Notes: generated by a model from the letters alone, not told the origin. 64,000 nt of DNA from Fallopia convolvulus (GCA_964016875.1 OZ024724.1:24226200-24290199), one strand, 5' to 3'. Shown: positions 44,934-57,600, numbered from the stretch's first letter. Made by a program: numbers and translations.

Positions 44934-45604
44934 CTTACTGACCCACCATGGCTCGGTAACGACCCTTCTCTAAGAGCAGAAGCAGAAATATCAACGAACA
45001 TGATGCAGAAATATCCAGCGCGTCGGCGAAGCTTTGACAAACCAAACCAGGTCGATACCGACCCCATTTACCACGGTAACGACCCCCCATCTCATCGATC
45101 CTAGTGAGTCTTCTTACTCTATTAAATACGGTCATGATCCTTTCCTTCATCCTCTTTCTACATTTCATCCTACTACTCATACTGTGAAAGAGTCGAAACC
45201 CCCTTGGTTTTTGGATTTTACTAACCCTTGTGTAGGATTGCCGAGCATATTGATGGATGATAGTGGACCACATCTTTTGGAGAGAAACTTTAAAGTTTTT
45301 CCATCTAAGTATGGGGTTTCTCATGATCCCGAGAATACCGGATGGAAGCCGCCCTGATCGGCCAAGGTAAGTTCATCGGGCTAACACGTTAAACGTAGCG
45401 CTTATGGGAGGCAACTTGGTTTAGTTTTTCCTTTCTTAGATCTTTTTGCTAGCTTTCTTTTGGTTTGTTTTTAGATTAGGTTTTGAGTTTTCGGAATATA
45501 ATGCCTTGCTAAGTATTACAGGAAAAAGGACAAAAAATAGAGCACAAAGCAAACTCGGTGAAAAACTGCAGGTAGTTCGTTACCGAACTTCCAGGGTCGG
45601 TACT
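44934..45604 (+). pseudogene. Rearranged Athila pol scraps
   Basis: 44934-45082 is unassigned and contains GGTCGATACCGACC. From about 45083 the plus frame (to 45357) joins a linker segment (KESKPPWFLDFTNP, compare GSKTPWFADFANY of element H) to an integrase piece (DSGPHLLERNFKVFPSKYGV), so about 600 bp between them are deleted. After it comes GCGCTTATGGGAGGCAAC (45398-45415), the conserved post-integrase sequence. The fragment ends at solo LTR J. Confidence 0.6.
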
Positions 45605-47646
45605 TGTAACATCCCCGACCAAAGTGCATACTTCATTTTGCATTCATATAATATTAGTAGCATATGCATAGGATATTGACATGACATATAGTGAATTTTT
45701 AAAAGTAATATTTATTTTTGAATTAAGTTTATTATATTTTTTAAAAAGTTTTTAAATTAAAGTTAATTAATAATTATTTTAGGGTAAAGTTTGTAGTAAT
45801 AGAGATTTCACTGTAAAAAGTGGGATTTGTCCTAAAATTTTGCCGAATTCAGTCGATATATATATATTTATGTGTTCTGTTCTTAGAACTTAATTGTGAA
45901 GTTACGTATAAAAATAAAATAAAAGAGAGAGTGATCAGAGAAAGTTCATACGAGAAAAGAGAGGAAGAGTTGATCTCTTTTGTTGGTTTTGATCCAAGAT
46001 TTCTTCTATAGGGTTTTAATTTCGAAGTATAAGCGTCGTTTGGTAAGTTTTAATTAGTTAATGGTTTATTTGGATTTCATTGATTTTTCCAGATCTAGAT
46101 CTACAATTGCTTTTGATTTGAAAATCAGTCGATTTATGGTTCTCAGAGGATGTTTTCGATATTGGATTTATATTCTGTAAAAGATTTCAGAGTAAATTTA
46201 GGGTTTTGCTTTGTAATGATATTATGGAGATCTTTGATCAAGTTTTACAAAAAGGTTTGAACTAGAAAAATGTTCTTCTATGTATATAGTTTATCGTTGT
46301 CAAGTTTTAAGGGATTTAGAATTATGCACAAAAAGTTATAATGCATACTGGAATTTCATTGCATTTGGGGTTAAAGTTTGCAAGAGTAAATAGACTTTTT
46401 TTGCATTGGGTTATATATAGCAGCACAAGTCATAGATCGTGGTCAAAGAGAAAGGGAAGAGATATAGTATTTATCTTGAACATGTGAGTATATACCGGAG
46501 ATTCAACCATATGTGCAATATGTGAAATATGAATATATGTGCTATATGCGCTATATGAATATATGTGTTATATGGATATATGTGAGTAAATACCGGAGAT
46601 TCAACCATATGTTTTATATGTGAACTATGAATATATGTGCTATATGAATATATGTGCTATATGGATATATGTGAGTATTGATCGGAGATTAAATCCTATG
46701 TGTTATATGTGCTATATGTGGTATATGGATATATGTGCTACATGTGCCATACAGATATATGAGTTATATGGATATATGTGCTATATGAACTATATGGATA
46801 TATAAGTTATATGTGATAGCTCTAAAATTTTCAAAGTTGTTTGCACAGAAAGTATGTTAGTAGATGGCATATGATATATGATTATGGATGCACTTGATTG
46901 CATAGCATATTGCAATGAGATTAAAATGACCTATGACTGTTTTGCCTTGAATTTGTATACAAAAGAGACCTACGGGTCATACATGAGGCCTAAGATGCCT
47001 AAGAGATGGTATATGAGCAAATGATGCCTAAGATGCCTAAAAGTCGGTAATGGAAAAAAAAAATTGGTATATGGAAAAAAAGAAAGGAAAGGAAAAGTTG
47101 GTATATGGAAAAATGTCGGTAATGGAAACCCGGGGAAGATTCAGGCTTGAACAGTTCACAGAATAATGAATTGGATACATCGGCATTTGCATTTGCATTT
47201 GCATAGTAAATTCCTCTATGATATACATAATATGTATGTATATGTACATGGACTAAATGTTTGACTTTGTGTGAAATAATTGATGATGGTTAATATTCAC
47301 TGAGTATGCGACTCACGTAAATCGCAAAACAATTTTTCAGGTTCAGCTAGTTCTTACTGACGTGTGTCTCTTTTAGAGGTCACATTCATACAGGTTGGTC
47401 GACTGAAGCTCAATGCAAACTTCTCCTCCTCATTTTGCATCATAGACATATGGGTTGTAATATAAGTTAGAGTGACAAATATTTTAGTATAAGAAGTAAA
47501 TACATATAAGTGTATGTGTGCAACCTTTTATGGTTGTTAATGTTTGTTATGTGCTTACGTGGATAGTTGGTATATTTGAATTATTTGTTTACATAAGTAA
47601 TGAGTTAGTACAAAGTATACGTCATAGGGTATATACGGGTGTCACA
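45605..47646. mobile_element. Solo LTR J of chromovirus (Tekay/Del-like) type, about 2.04 kb
   Basis: Begins TGTAACATCCCCGACC and ends GGGTGTCACA, the usual ends of Tekay/Del-type LTRs. Flanks are GTACT (45600-45604) and GTACC (47647-47651), a probable duplication with one change. There is no internal coding region. It interrupts a GGGTCGGTACCGACCC palindrome of the host element. Confidence 0.7.
46510..46815 (+). repeat. Degenerate ATATGTGCTATATG tandem repeat in LTR J
   Basis: Units of roughly 16-17 bp (ATATGTGCTATATGGA-like) repeat about 15 times with variation. One frame reads as a tyrosine/methionine-rich peptide, which I regard as a by-product. Confidence 0.75.
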
Positions 47647-48562
47647 GTACCGACCCTCGCAGCGTAATTAACCGAAATAAACTCGGATTTCGACCCCATG
47701 TATGTTTTCTTAATACTTCTTTTTCTTTTATTCCAAACCTTCATCCACAACATACTTCTCTTCTCTCGGACGACATTCCTAAGCCCTCACCCTCACTCCA
47801 AATCGGCGCTTCCCCTCGCACCAGTGAACCACCGGCGCACCATCGCACCACCACTGCGGCTGAATCTCGAGCACTTCCCCTCATGCACACCAGGAAACCG
47901 AGCCAGACACCCCGGTACCGAGCAACACTTCCTTGTTCGTTACCGATCCAAATTCCCTCGCTAACAACCCAAACCCTCTAGTTTTCATTCTAAATTCTCG
48001 GATCCACGGTATGACTTCTCAAACCTTAATCTTCTTTCTTGAATTTCTTGAGCATACATGGTAATTTTTTTTATTAATTTGCATTTCTCGATCAAGATCT
48101 AGGTTGAGATTTTCATGCTTGATTTTTGCCTCTTTGCTTTGATATTGGTGTTGTGTTTTGATGAACATTGTTTCTTCATGTTTAGGATAGAATTTATTTC
48201 TATTTATGCACATGAGGTTACTTGTTCTTGCTTTAACTTGATCTACACCATGTTTGGCGGTTATGGCATGCTTGGTATGAGTTTTTGAGTAAGTATGGGG
48301 TTGTGGGTGCTTGGGTTTGTTTGGTAATGTTTGGACACTGGCTTGAATGATGACTTGTTGGGTGTTTGTGGTTCGAGATCGAGTTTTTCACTCGAAAACA
48401 GAGTGAGACACACGAATAAATAATCAAAATCAGCAAAAGCCCCATCCAACTCGCCCGATGCCCCCACAAACCCTAAACGAACCTCTATATCTACTACAAT
48501 TACACCAATCGCCATAGAAAAAGCACGGATCTTCAACCAACTTATTAAACTAATAAGACTAG
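47647..48562 (+). other. Continuation of Athila-related 3' spacer up to the gap
   Basis: Resumes after LTR J with CGACCCTCGCAGCG and has several GTTACCG/CGGTACCGAG words. A C-rich stretch (47780-47900) follows. I see no supported gene. Confidence 0.4.
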
Positions 48563-48762
48563 NNNNNNNNNNNNNNNNNNNNNNNNNNNNNNNNNNNNNN
48601 NNNNNNNNNNNNNNNNNNNNNNNNNNNNNNNNNNNNNNNNNNNNNNNNNNNNNNNNNNNNNNNNNNNNNNNNNNNNNNNNNNNNNNNNNNNNNNNNNNNN
48701 NNNNNNNNNNNNNNNNNNNNNNNNNNNNNNNNNNNNNNNNNNNNNNNNNNNNNNNNNNNNNN
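48563..48762. other. Assembly gap (200 N)
   Basis: Exactly 200 unknown bases, a common placeholder size for gaps of unknown length. Continuity across it should not be assumed. Confidence 0.98.
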
Positions 48763-49101
48763 TTTGAGTTTTGCTTTGTCTTTGATTGTGAGTGTTCACC
48801 GGGTTAGGGTCGAGAGAGTACATTAGTGTTGCCTAGGGAGAGATTCCTTGTGGGAACAGAGAAGTTTGTATTCTGCCTTGTAACCTAAAGGGACTAAGCA
48901 ATATAGAAAAGGAAACTCATTCGAAAATCCTCCAAGGGGAGGTAGAGGTTTACTCACGTGATTAGTTGGTCGATGTGGGGTTCCTCTATAAGGGAACTGT
49001 CTCTAGTGTTTTTCTTACCTACATACTTACTTATTCCGCTACATGTGAGAACTGTTCGATATAGTTCTCATAACTGATTTCGACTAACTTACGATCCAAC
49101 A
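48763..49101 (+). repeat. 3' portion of a second K-family LTR
   Basis: Aligns with 1656-1994 (GAGTTTTGCTTTG.., GTCGAGAGAGTACATTAGTG, ends GATCCAACA). The remainder lies in the gap. Whether it is a solo LTR or part of an element cannot be told. Confidence 0.85.
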
Positions 49102-49462
49102 GTAATGATTTTGGAAAGTTGGCCAACGTCTGTATGGGCTGGCCCAACCCATTTTCGTTGTGTTAGTGATGTCATTTTGGGTTTAGCCATTTGCTATCAT
49201 TATGAAATGCCATTTGATGGCGTTTCAGAATGCCATTTGATGGCGTTTCAGAATGCCATTTGATGGCGTTTCAGAATGCCATTTGATGGCGTTTCGGAAT
49301 GCCATTTGATGGCGTTTCGGAATGCCATTTGATGGCGTTTCGGAATGCCATTTGATGGCGTTTCGGATTGCCATTTGATGGCATTTCGGAATGCCATTTG
49401 ATGGCGTTTCGAATTTGATGGGGTTTAGGAATGCCCGAAAACCTTAAGCAAGTTAAATCCCA
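49102..49462. other. Intergenic DNA with the minisatellite
   Basis: No gene seen. It contains the 23-bp tandem repeat listed separately. Confidence 0.6.
49206..49411 (+). repeat. 23-bp minisatellite, nine units
   Basis: Unit begins AATGCCATTTGATGGCGTTT and repeats every 23 bp from 49206, nine times, then a degraded unit to about 49437. Each unit has a small dyad GCCAT-TTG-ATGGC. The first three units end CAG and most later ones CGG, so variants are grouped. Confidence 0.95.
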
Positions 49463-49725
49463 CTACCTCTGTTTCATAATATTTGTCATTTTAGCCTTGT
49501 TTTTTGTTACAAAATGTTTGTAATTTTAATTTTTTTGTCATCTACTTCACAATTATGCTCTTGTATTTATTACTATTTTTTTAATTAATGGGAGAAGATT
49601 TGGTAGAAGTAGTATTGGAAAATAAAACAAAATATAATAATAAATAGGGTCATATATGTCAATTCACTACTTTTCTTAATAAGTGTCAAATGATCTAAAA
49701 TGACAAATATTTTATAATGGGGGAG
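49463..49725. mobile_element. Stowaway-like MITE (about 263 bp)
   Basis: Left end CTACCTCTGTTTCATAATAT and right end (reverse complement) CTCCCCCATTATAAAATATT pair over about 32 bp, both continuing TTGTCATTTTAG. CTCCCTC-type ends and a TA on the right side (CA on the left) fit Tc1/mariner-derived Stowaway elements. It has no coding capacity. Confidence 0.75.
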
Positions 49726-50260
49726 TAATATTTATTAATTTTATAATAAAACTTCATTTGATAACACCAAAACCAAAACTTCATTCATTGGAGAAGTTCA
49801 AAAGACTAATTTTTAGTGTGCATAAAAGGTGAGCCTTTGATCTAGCAACCTCAAGAGTGCCTTTGGCATTAACTCTCTTCTCATGGTAATTAGATTCAAT
49901 CATATGCAAATATCAAGAAAGAAAAGGTTAAAAGGAAAGACTTGATTATGAAACAAAAGGAGCAAGCATTTACATTTCAATCGAATTGTTACAAGTGCTT
50001 TAGTAGATCAAAGTAGCTATAAAACTACCTTATTTTCTACTAACATATGTTTCCCAGATTTTTGATTCCCTCAACATGATGAACAATTTCAAGTGATGGT
50101 TTATTCTCAATTAAATGTAATCAAGAAAAAAGATAGGTGTATACCATGATCATTTTCTTATTGTTTACTACCACCTTGTCTCTTGATCTTGCATGTCTTG
50201 TACTTGTTCATAAGGGGGAATGTACGTTGATAAAACAAAGTTTGTTATATTTTTGCTCCC
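49726..50260 (-). other. 3' flank of the H+-ATPase gene
   Basis: AT-rich; probably contains the 3' UTR. I see no other gene. Exact polyadenylation site cannot be assigned. Confidence 0.5.
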
Positions 50261-50845
50261 TTAAACAGTATAGTGTTGTTGGATTGTATCAATGTCGATT
50301 CCTTTAAGCTTAACCACTGATTCGACATGCCCTTTCAGAGTGTGGAGCTCCCGAAGCCTAAACACAGAAAAAGTGAGGCAGGCATCTAAGAAATGATAGA
50401 TATATGAATCAGGGATTATTGTGCATCACTCTCACATATATACCTAGCAATCTCGGCCCGTCTTTTAGCTTGTTCTGCAATTTTAGATAGCTCAGTGGCG
50501 TTGCTGTCAAACTTTTGTGATCCATGTGGTGATTGTAAGCCATGTAGGGTACGTTGAGAGAGCGCCCATTGGGCCTCTCTTTCTCCCTTTCCGTAATCGG
50601 CCTTGGTTGTCAATGCAGTCTACAATACTCGCAATCAATACATATGTATGTTTGAGAACATCTAATTGACTATATTGTATGCGTGTTCTAACTAAAAAAA
50701 TTGATGATAATTTAATTTAATTTACCCTGTTATCAAGCATCTGATTCCATGCTTTTCCACTCAAACCATATCTGATAATGAACTTGAGGATGTCTAGCGG
50801 AAAGTAGAAAACAATGCTATAGAGCCAAATGACCCCGGCCCATCC

Positions 50846-50849
50846 AGGG
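50846..50849 (-). other. 4-nt insertion in H+-ATPase exon 7 (frameshift)
   Basis: Plus-strand CATCCAGGGCCATCC, minus GGATGG-CCCT-GGATGGGCC. The family sequence here is GIGWGWAGVIW; removing four bases restores it exactly. With them, translation runs P W M G R G H L A L then stops (TAG), losing the last helices and the whole regulatory domain. Confidence 0.85.
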
Positions 50850-51697
50850 CCATCCGATTCCCTTAACGTGTGCAAAGCCCCAATTTGCATAGACAGCAAT
50901 CAATGTGGCAATCTAATAATATACAGATTAAACACACAAATGAATCTAGCTATGTACGACACGTACATTTCTAATTAAGTGATTGTACCAGCAGTTGCAA
51001 CAATCTTAAATACAGTATTCATCTTTAATTAGGATCTTAAATATTTCTTACTCAACGTACGTACGGACTCACCAATTGTGCTACAAGGAAAGCAACAACA
51101 AGCATGATACCAGGGCGCTCTAAAAAAGACCAGCTTCGGGATCGAGTCACAAAGATGAGCGCCTGACTCACAATGCTTACTTGTAGATAGAGTGCTGACA
51201 TTATCTCGTGGTCGTTATTCTTGATAGATTTCACATGAAAAACATTCTACAACAAAGAATATTAATTTGAAACAAAAAATTAATTAAAAATAAGCAGTGA
51301 TATATATAGGGGTTTTCATTTCAAGGCACCCTCCAAATTTCATTTTAAAGCACCTATATATTAAATTTCACCCAAAATTACAAATCAAACCACATTCACA
51401 TTCTAACTCTCTCTCTCAACTCTCTCCTCCTCTCTCAACTCTCTCCTCCTCCCTCAACTCTCAAACTTCCCTCAACACTCAATTTCAAGACATTTATTCA
51501 ACATTTCAAGCAAAGACATCACATTAAGGTAAGATTTCTTCAATTTTTGGTGTTTTTCATTACAAATTTCAGATTTGAAGTAAAAAAATTAGGGTTTTAG
51601 TTTAGATTTAGGGTTGTACAATGGAGATAAGAAATTAGGAAGTTTAGGGTTGTAGAAATTACCTTAGAAACATGCAAAATGGACTGGCATGGACGAA

Positions 51698-51911
51698 GAG
51701 CTCTCGGGCGTAACGGCGGGATGCCATGGACGACGAGCTCGCGGAAGCTCGTCGAAGACGACGACCTCCCAGACGTTACGGCCAGAACGTGTCTGGCCGT
51801 AACGGCTAAGGCACATTCGGCCTCTACGGCCGAAGTGCTTCTGGCCGCTACGGCCGAAGTGCTTCTGGCCGTGGCGGCCAGACACGTTCTGGCCGTAACG
51901 GCCAGACACGA
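51698..51911. repeat. 24-nt palindromic-unit array 1 (before the PMD gene)
   Basis: Units with cores such as CTGGCCGTAACGG repeat every 24 nt from 51768; a stray unit lies at 51706. GGCCAGAACGTGTCTGGCCG at 51785 pairs with CGGCCAGACACGTTCTGGCC at 51876. Confidence 0.9.
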
Positions 51912-52015
51912 GTATTTTGCTTATAATTCTGTATTTTGCTTAGGAATCTGTATTTTACCTAATATTTGTATCGACCCCTTTTGCTTGTATTGATCATTCT
52001 GATTAACAGTTTCAG

Positions 52016-54164
52016 ATGGGAGATAGGTCGACTCGTCATCGTCGCCGAGATGCATTGAGAGAGGCTGTGTCGCAGCCAGATCCTCAGATAGAGGGATTGA
52101 ATGACATACATGACGAGCTGGTGGATCAGGTGCAGGCTCCGGCTCCCTCGGTACAGGCGCAGGCTGTGGCTCCCTCGGACCAGGAGGATCGTCGTGATTA
52201 TAGTACTGTGTATACTAGGCACCGTCGACGGTGCACTTCACAGCCAGTTATTATTCATAGTGCCGAGACGGAGGATGAGGCAGTAGAGGATCCGACGTCG
52301 ACGCACGGGAGTCAGGCTCGACGGTCGAGGACTGCGAGTCAGTCTTCACGGTCTCGCGCTAGAGGCCGAGCTCGGACTCAGGCCGAGGCTACAGGCGGTG
52401 GAGTTCATGCGACTCCAGTTGGTCCTTCGTCTAGCCAGGGACATAGGAGACGCGCCGGCGGGATGAACATTTATCCGTTTCTGACCGATCCTGTACCCGG
52501 TGGCCCGCAGATACCAGAGTTGCTACTTGGATTTGAGGAGCATGTCGCCCACCACATCTATGCTGGCCGGGTACGTCATTTATCTGTACACTTTTATTAA
52601 CCTCCTTTTATACGTTTGATCTTATTTGGATTATTATTGCATAGGAGCGGGTTGGGTTTAGGATTCATGGACGTACTTCCCAGCTATCTAGATGGGTGCA
52701 CGCTGGGGACGGCGGTTGGGTTAACATAGTTAGGCATAGTGGACTTGCTCATCTACAGGACCTCATGTATAGCCGCATTCATACTCCGTTGATTGTGGCA
52801 TTTCTCGAGCGATGGCAGCCAGAGACGAGCTCGTTCCATATGCCTTGGGGAGAGATGACGATCACGTTGCATGATGTGGCACTTATCCTCGGTCTGAGGA
52901 TTGATGGAGATGTATTTATTCTTCCGCCTAATGAGCGGAATCTGAAGCAGGGAGAGTTGAGGGAGTTGCAGAGATCACAGTTTCTGAAGTTGTTTGGGTT
53001 AGATGAGGTGTGGTTCAACAACAATTATGATAAGGGAGGGTTCACACATTCAGATCTGAAGGACGTATGCGGGAAGCGGATCGATGAGCAGGCTGATTCG
53101 AAGATTCCAGCAGCGGGTTTTCTGATGTTTCTGCTGACGTCCACATTATTTCCAGACAGGTCACAGCATCGGATTCCTCTTTCATATATCGCTCTAGTGC
53201 GAGATGTCATGGCAATGGATGACATGTCATGGGGTTCAGCCGTCCTCGCTTATTTGTATCGAGGGCTCGGTGAGTGCACACGATCGGGCGCCCGTCAGAT
53301 GGGTGTTTGTACCACACTCTTACAGGTAAGTGATTGTTTCTACTATGTCAATTATGTACATTAAAGAAGCTTATAATTCTCTTATAATTTTCTATGTAGG
53401 CTTGGATCTTCTTGTACTTTCCTGCCTTTCGCCCTGCTGACGATCCGGCTTGGGAAGGCGGTGCACCGTGGGCCGCGAGATGGGGAGATGGTGGATCACT
53501 TGATGCTACGCGCAACTTCAGAGCGGAGCTAGATCATATGACTGTGACAGATGTAAGTACATAAAAAATGCAACTTATAAATATTGTTTTGTTTGGGTTA
53601 TAATCTATATTAAAACTGTTATGCTTTAGGTTGATTGGTCGCCATACGGAGTGTTAGATTTCAGTGACACTCTAGCTGCTTCACGTTTCCACGGCGTGAT
53701 ATCTGTTCTTGATATCTCAGAGCCGTACATGCCTGATCGAGCCGCTAGGCAGTACCACCGTGTGCAGCAGATACCACGTCTGCCTATCCTGCCCCGCACT
53801 GCCACACGACCAGCAGCCGTACGGAGTTACGTAGTGGAGTATGATGCGTCTCTGTGGGTTTGGGATGCACAGAACTTCTCCAGTGACGGATGACTCGTCG
53901 GCTTCTTCATCAGATTATATGTCGTGGTATGAGCCTCGTACTCATATGTACGTGAGTCCACAGATTGGAGAGCAGATGTATTTACAGCGCATGCAGCGTG
54001 TGGTCGGTTATCTTACACCATTCGCTATGACTCCCGATCGAGATCTGCGTGAGGCCATTAGGAGATCTATGATTGATCTAGGAGGACAGTGGCCCCCGCC
54101 AGAGGCCGATCAAGGGAGTGGTTATGGACGCCACGACGATGATGATGATGATAACGTCATTTGA
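52016..54164 (+). CDS. Plant mobile domain (PMD, MAIN-like) protein of the MULE
   Basis: Exons 52016-52570, 52645-53325, 53400-53552, 53630-53893 with GT-AG borders (CGG|GTACGT, CAG|GTAAGT, GAT|GTAAGT), giving about 550 residues. Residues 1-150 are a basic, disordered lead (RHRRRDALREAV, RSRARGRARTQAEATGG). The PMD follows: SLAHLQDLMYSRIHTPLIVA-like text (HSGLAHLQDLMYSRI), FLERWQPETSSFHMPWGEMT, ITLHDVALILGLRIDGDVF, LTSTLFPDRSQHRIPLSYIA, AWIFLYFPAFRP. PMD genes are known both as host genes (MAIN, MAIL1) and as cargo of MULEs and gypsy elements. A further 90 codons (53841-54164), ending in HDDDDDDNVI, follow in another frame, so either a frameshift near 53880 or an unseen intron truncates the tail. 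Confidence 0.8.
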
Positions 54165-54428
54165 TTTTTATGTTGTTTTGAGAATTCTCCTATGACTTAT
54201 GTGGTATTTTCGTATTTGACGTTTGGATATTTTTAGACTTGGGTTGTATTTTCGTACTTGACGTTTAGATATGTTCAGACTTACGATGCTTATGTCGTAT
54301 TTTCGTATTGGACGTTTGGATATTTTCATACTTAGATTGTCAGATTGGACGTTTGGATATTTTCATATTTTCGTATTGACGCAAAATCAATCACCAAAAA
54401 ACACAAGTCTTTAGATATGGAATCCAGC

Positions 54429-54520
54429 TCCAGCCGTTACGGCCGGAGAGCCTCCAGCCGTCACGGCGGGAGGCGCTCCGGCCGTAACGGCTGGAGGCTC
54501 TCCGGCCGTAACGGCCACCG
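54429..54520. repeat. 24-nt palindromic-unit array 2 (between PMD and transposase 3' ends)
   Basis: Four units. GGAGAGCCTCCAGCCGT (54445-54461) is the exact inverse of 54487-54503, giving a 17-bp stem. Confidence 0.9.
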
Positions 54521-54624
54521 TTTACAGAAACTAGTTTACAGAACATAAAACAGACAGTTTACAGAACCCAGTTTACAGCACAGAAAACAGACAGTTTACA
54601 ACTTACAACAGACAGTTTGTCATC

Positions 54625-57600
54625 CTATTGAGTTGCCAAATCAAGCCTAACATGATTGCCATCACCCTTGAATAAGTTCATACGGTTTTGGATTTCATGT
54701 AGTAGAAATAGTGCACTATTATCACAATGAAGCTTCCATTGTGAACAAATATGCGGCAACGGCGAGTTGTCCGAGAAAGACACCTACAATATTACGACAT
54801 TCTATAAGTATGAAGGTCTTTAAACATGTATACATGGATGCTTTAATAAATTTATCTTACCGATATATAATGAGCTTCCTTTGGCAAGAAACAAATTGAA
54901 ATTACCCCATTGTCCAACTTGCCGGTCCTCGAAACTAATGGAAGGTAGGTTTGATTGATAGTCTTCCCCACACATGTCAAAGCACAACTGAATGTCGTTG
55001 CAACCAAGGAGCCCATCTCTGGAAGTGTAAACCAATAATCGATGGGGGCGAATCCATCATCAAAGAAATTAAGTCTTTGCCTCATTCTTTCAACCGTATG
55101 CTCATAGAAACTACCCCTGAACCACCCTTCATGCTCATTGAGCGTATTAATCATGCTTTGACGCACTTGCCTCCAATTTTCTTGAGTGATGCCAAGAGAG
55201 TGTGCAACAGCTCTATAACCACAATTTCCGTCTGGCGCAATGTATGAAAAACCAGTGAAGTATGGCCTCATACACAAAGGGAGCTCATCCATGTATGGGA
55301 AAAGTGCTCTGCGGGTGGGCGGTGTCAGGGGTGTTTGTGGAGTCTGGGGCACCCTCGAAGTATACGGTGTCAGGGGTGTTGGTGGAGTCTGGGGCACCCT
55401 CGAAATAGTTGGTGAATTGGGGGTTCTCGGGTGTGTTGGTGGCTTGCCTCTAGGTTTCTTTGGCGGCGTTTCATTTAACTCCTTATCAACATGCTCCCAA
55501 TCACTAAGAAATCTTTTGTTTGGGCTATTCTTGGGTCGCCCCCTATGCTTCTTCTTCTCATTTGTCGGTTCTCGTGCAGCGGTCATCTCGGTGTAGACTA
55601 TATTATATACAGCATTGGCACAATCATGTTGTAGATCGGCAGATATTTGTGGGAATGTGTTCGTGTAGAAGTCATTCATCAAACAATTTGCAACTCTGCC
55701 CTTGCACCCTTCAACATCCTCGTTCTGTACTACTCTCTCTATGTCAAGGGTCCTCCAAAAAACGTGCACTCCAGTAAGAGGAATGGGAACCTCTAGAGTC
55801 ACATACCGTGCAATAGTATGGAAACAAGGCAAACCGTGTGTCACCGGTCTAGTACATGTACACCTCATGTCAAAAGACACACCTTCACCCTTACGATACT
55901 CTTCTATCAGAAACTCCATGCACTTGTCAGAAATAGCGTACTTCAAGTGCTTAAAAACATCAACTGCGGCCAAATGAGACCGCGTCTTTAGACGACATGC
56001 ATTGAAGGAGGCCCTTATGTTATTCACTTGGATCTCTACTGATGTATGGAATAGGCTAAATGCTGTATCTAAACGGTTGATTGCAGTCTCAATCCAATGT
56101 TTCAAGGATGAGTGTTGTGCTTCTACCCTGCAATTCAGAATAACTATTAGCTCCCAAATGTTTAAAGGATGAGACCATATATCGTGCTGTCTTTTAGGGA
56201 ATAGATGTGCATACCTGTTTGTTGTATTACACTCAAATGTCAATACTGTGTCTGTCCAAGCAGAAACAAATCTTGTCCTGTATGGATCAAGCCATTGTTT
56301 TCTGACATATTGCAGAAGACGCGACCACATAGACCATTTTGTTTCTAGCCTTGCCAACTCCCTTTCATAGCCATCTATTGTCGTTTCCTTAAACAATACC
56401 CAAAAATCATTCGAAAAGTATTTTGCACTTGTTGCATTCTTCATTAGAGTCTTTGCTCTAGCTTCAATATTCTTCTCAATGTGCCGCCTACAAAGAAGGC
56501 GCTTTGATCTCGAAAACATCTTATCTAATGGATTCATCAAAGCCAGCTCACGATCTGTCACCAAACAGGTTTGCTCAATTTGCGCGAATGCACAAAGCTT
56601 TTGAAGTTGTTCCACGGCCCAAGCAAAGTTTTCCTCCCTCTCAAAGGCCAAGAAAGCTCCGGCTACAGTGTAATTCAGCCATGTTGAGGTAAATCCAATA
56701 ATTTCTAAGAAAGGCATACCGTACCTATAGATTTAGGAAAGGATAAGGAGGGGGATTTTAATTCTGTTTAAACCAGCCGTAACGGCCAGAGGCTCTCCAG
56801 CCGTACCGGCCGGATTGTATCCAGCCGTACCGGCCGGAGCGCCTCCAGCCGTACCGGCCAGAGGCGCTCTGGCCGTTACGGTTGGATACAATCTGGCCGT
56901 TACGGTCATGTTCAACAGAATTTGAATTTGATTCATAATAAGTGCATAAAAACTTAAAAACGAAGTGTATGACTTACTTGTTTGTAGCGTATGTGCAGTC
57001 GAGTACTAAAACGTAGGGAAATGCCTTAAGAAGTGATATCGAATCAGGACCGGCGAAGAAGACGTCACTAATCCGATTGCTTTTATCATCTAATCTGTGC
57101 TCCACGAAGTAGTTGTTCTCCTTAGCTCGGAGGAAGAACTCTTGAACAACAGTTCGCCCCTCCAAACCAGCCTTCTTTAAACCATATCTTGCTGTGTAGA
57201 TCTGTTTCTTACTCGTGAAGTTCATTGGGAAATCTTTCAATGCCACTGCAATCTGAGTCGGGTTACAATTGCTTGATGACATCGACTCCACCAACTTCAG
57301 CTTTTGGCCGGTGAGTCTTCTAGCGAGTGCATGCCCATGCAAACTAGAATTTATCCTGTGGTTGTGAATTCCATGCACAACCTCAATCCTCCACGATCCT
57401 CTTGGACCTTCAATACAAGTCACTGCAAACTTGCAACCACATTTCTTGGACTTAATGGTCTCTTGGACCTCCTTTACTTCCCTTCTCTTCGGGGTGTAAA
57501 CCCCTTCCCTCTCGCATACCAACCAGGTCTTGCCAAGCTGACCAAATAATGTAGACTTCTTTGTCCGCCCAGTTCGAATGCACATGTTATTTTCAATACC

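Noticed and set aside
46620..46805. Tyrosine/methionine/cysteine-rich peptide ORF
   Set aside because: By-product of the ATATGTG tandem repeat in LTR J.
48545..48823. ORF across the gap
   Set aside because: Made mostly of unknown bases; not evidence of coding.
51768..51911. Regular repeat-spacer look of the 24-nt arrays, resembling a CRISPR array
   Set aside because: Plant nuclear DNA, units of only 24 nt, spacers that are inverse copies of one another, no cas genes.
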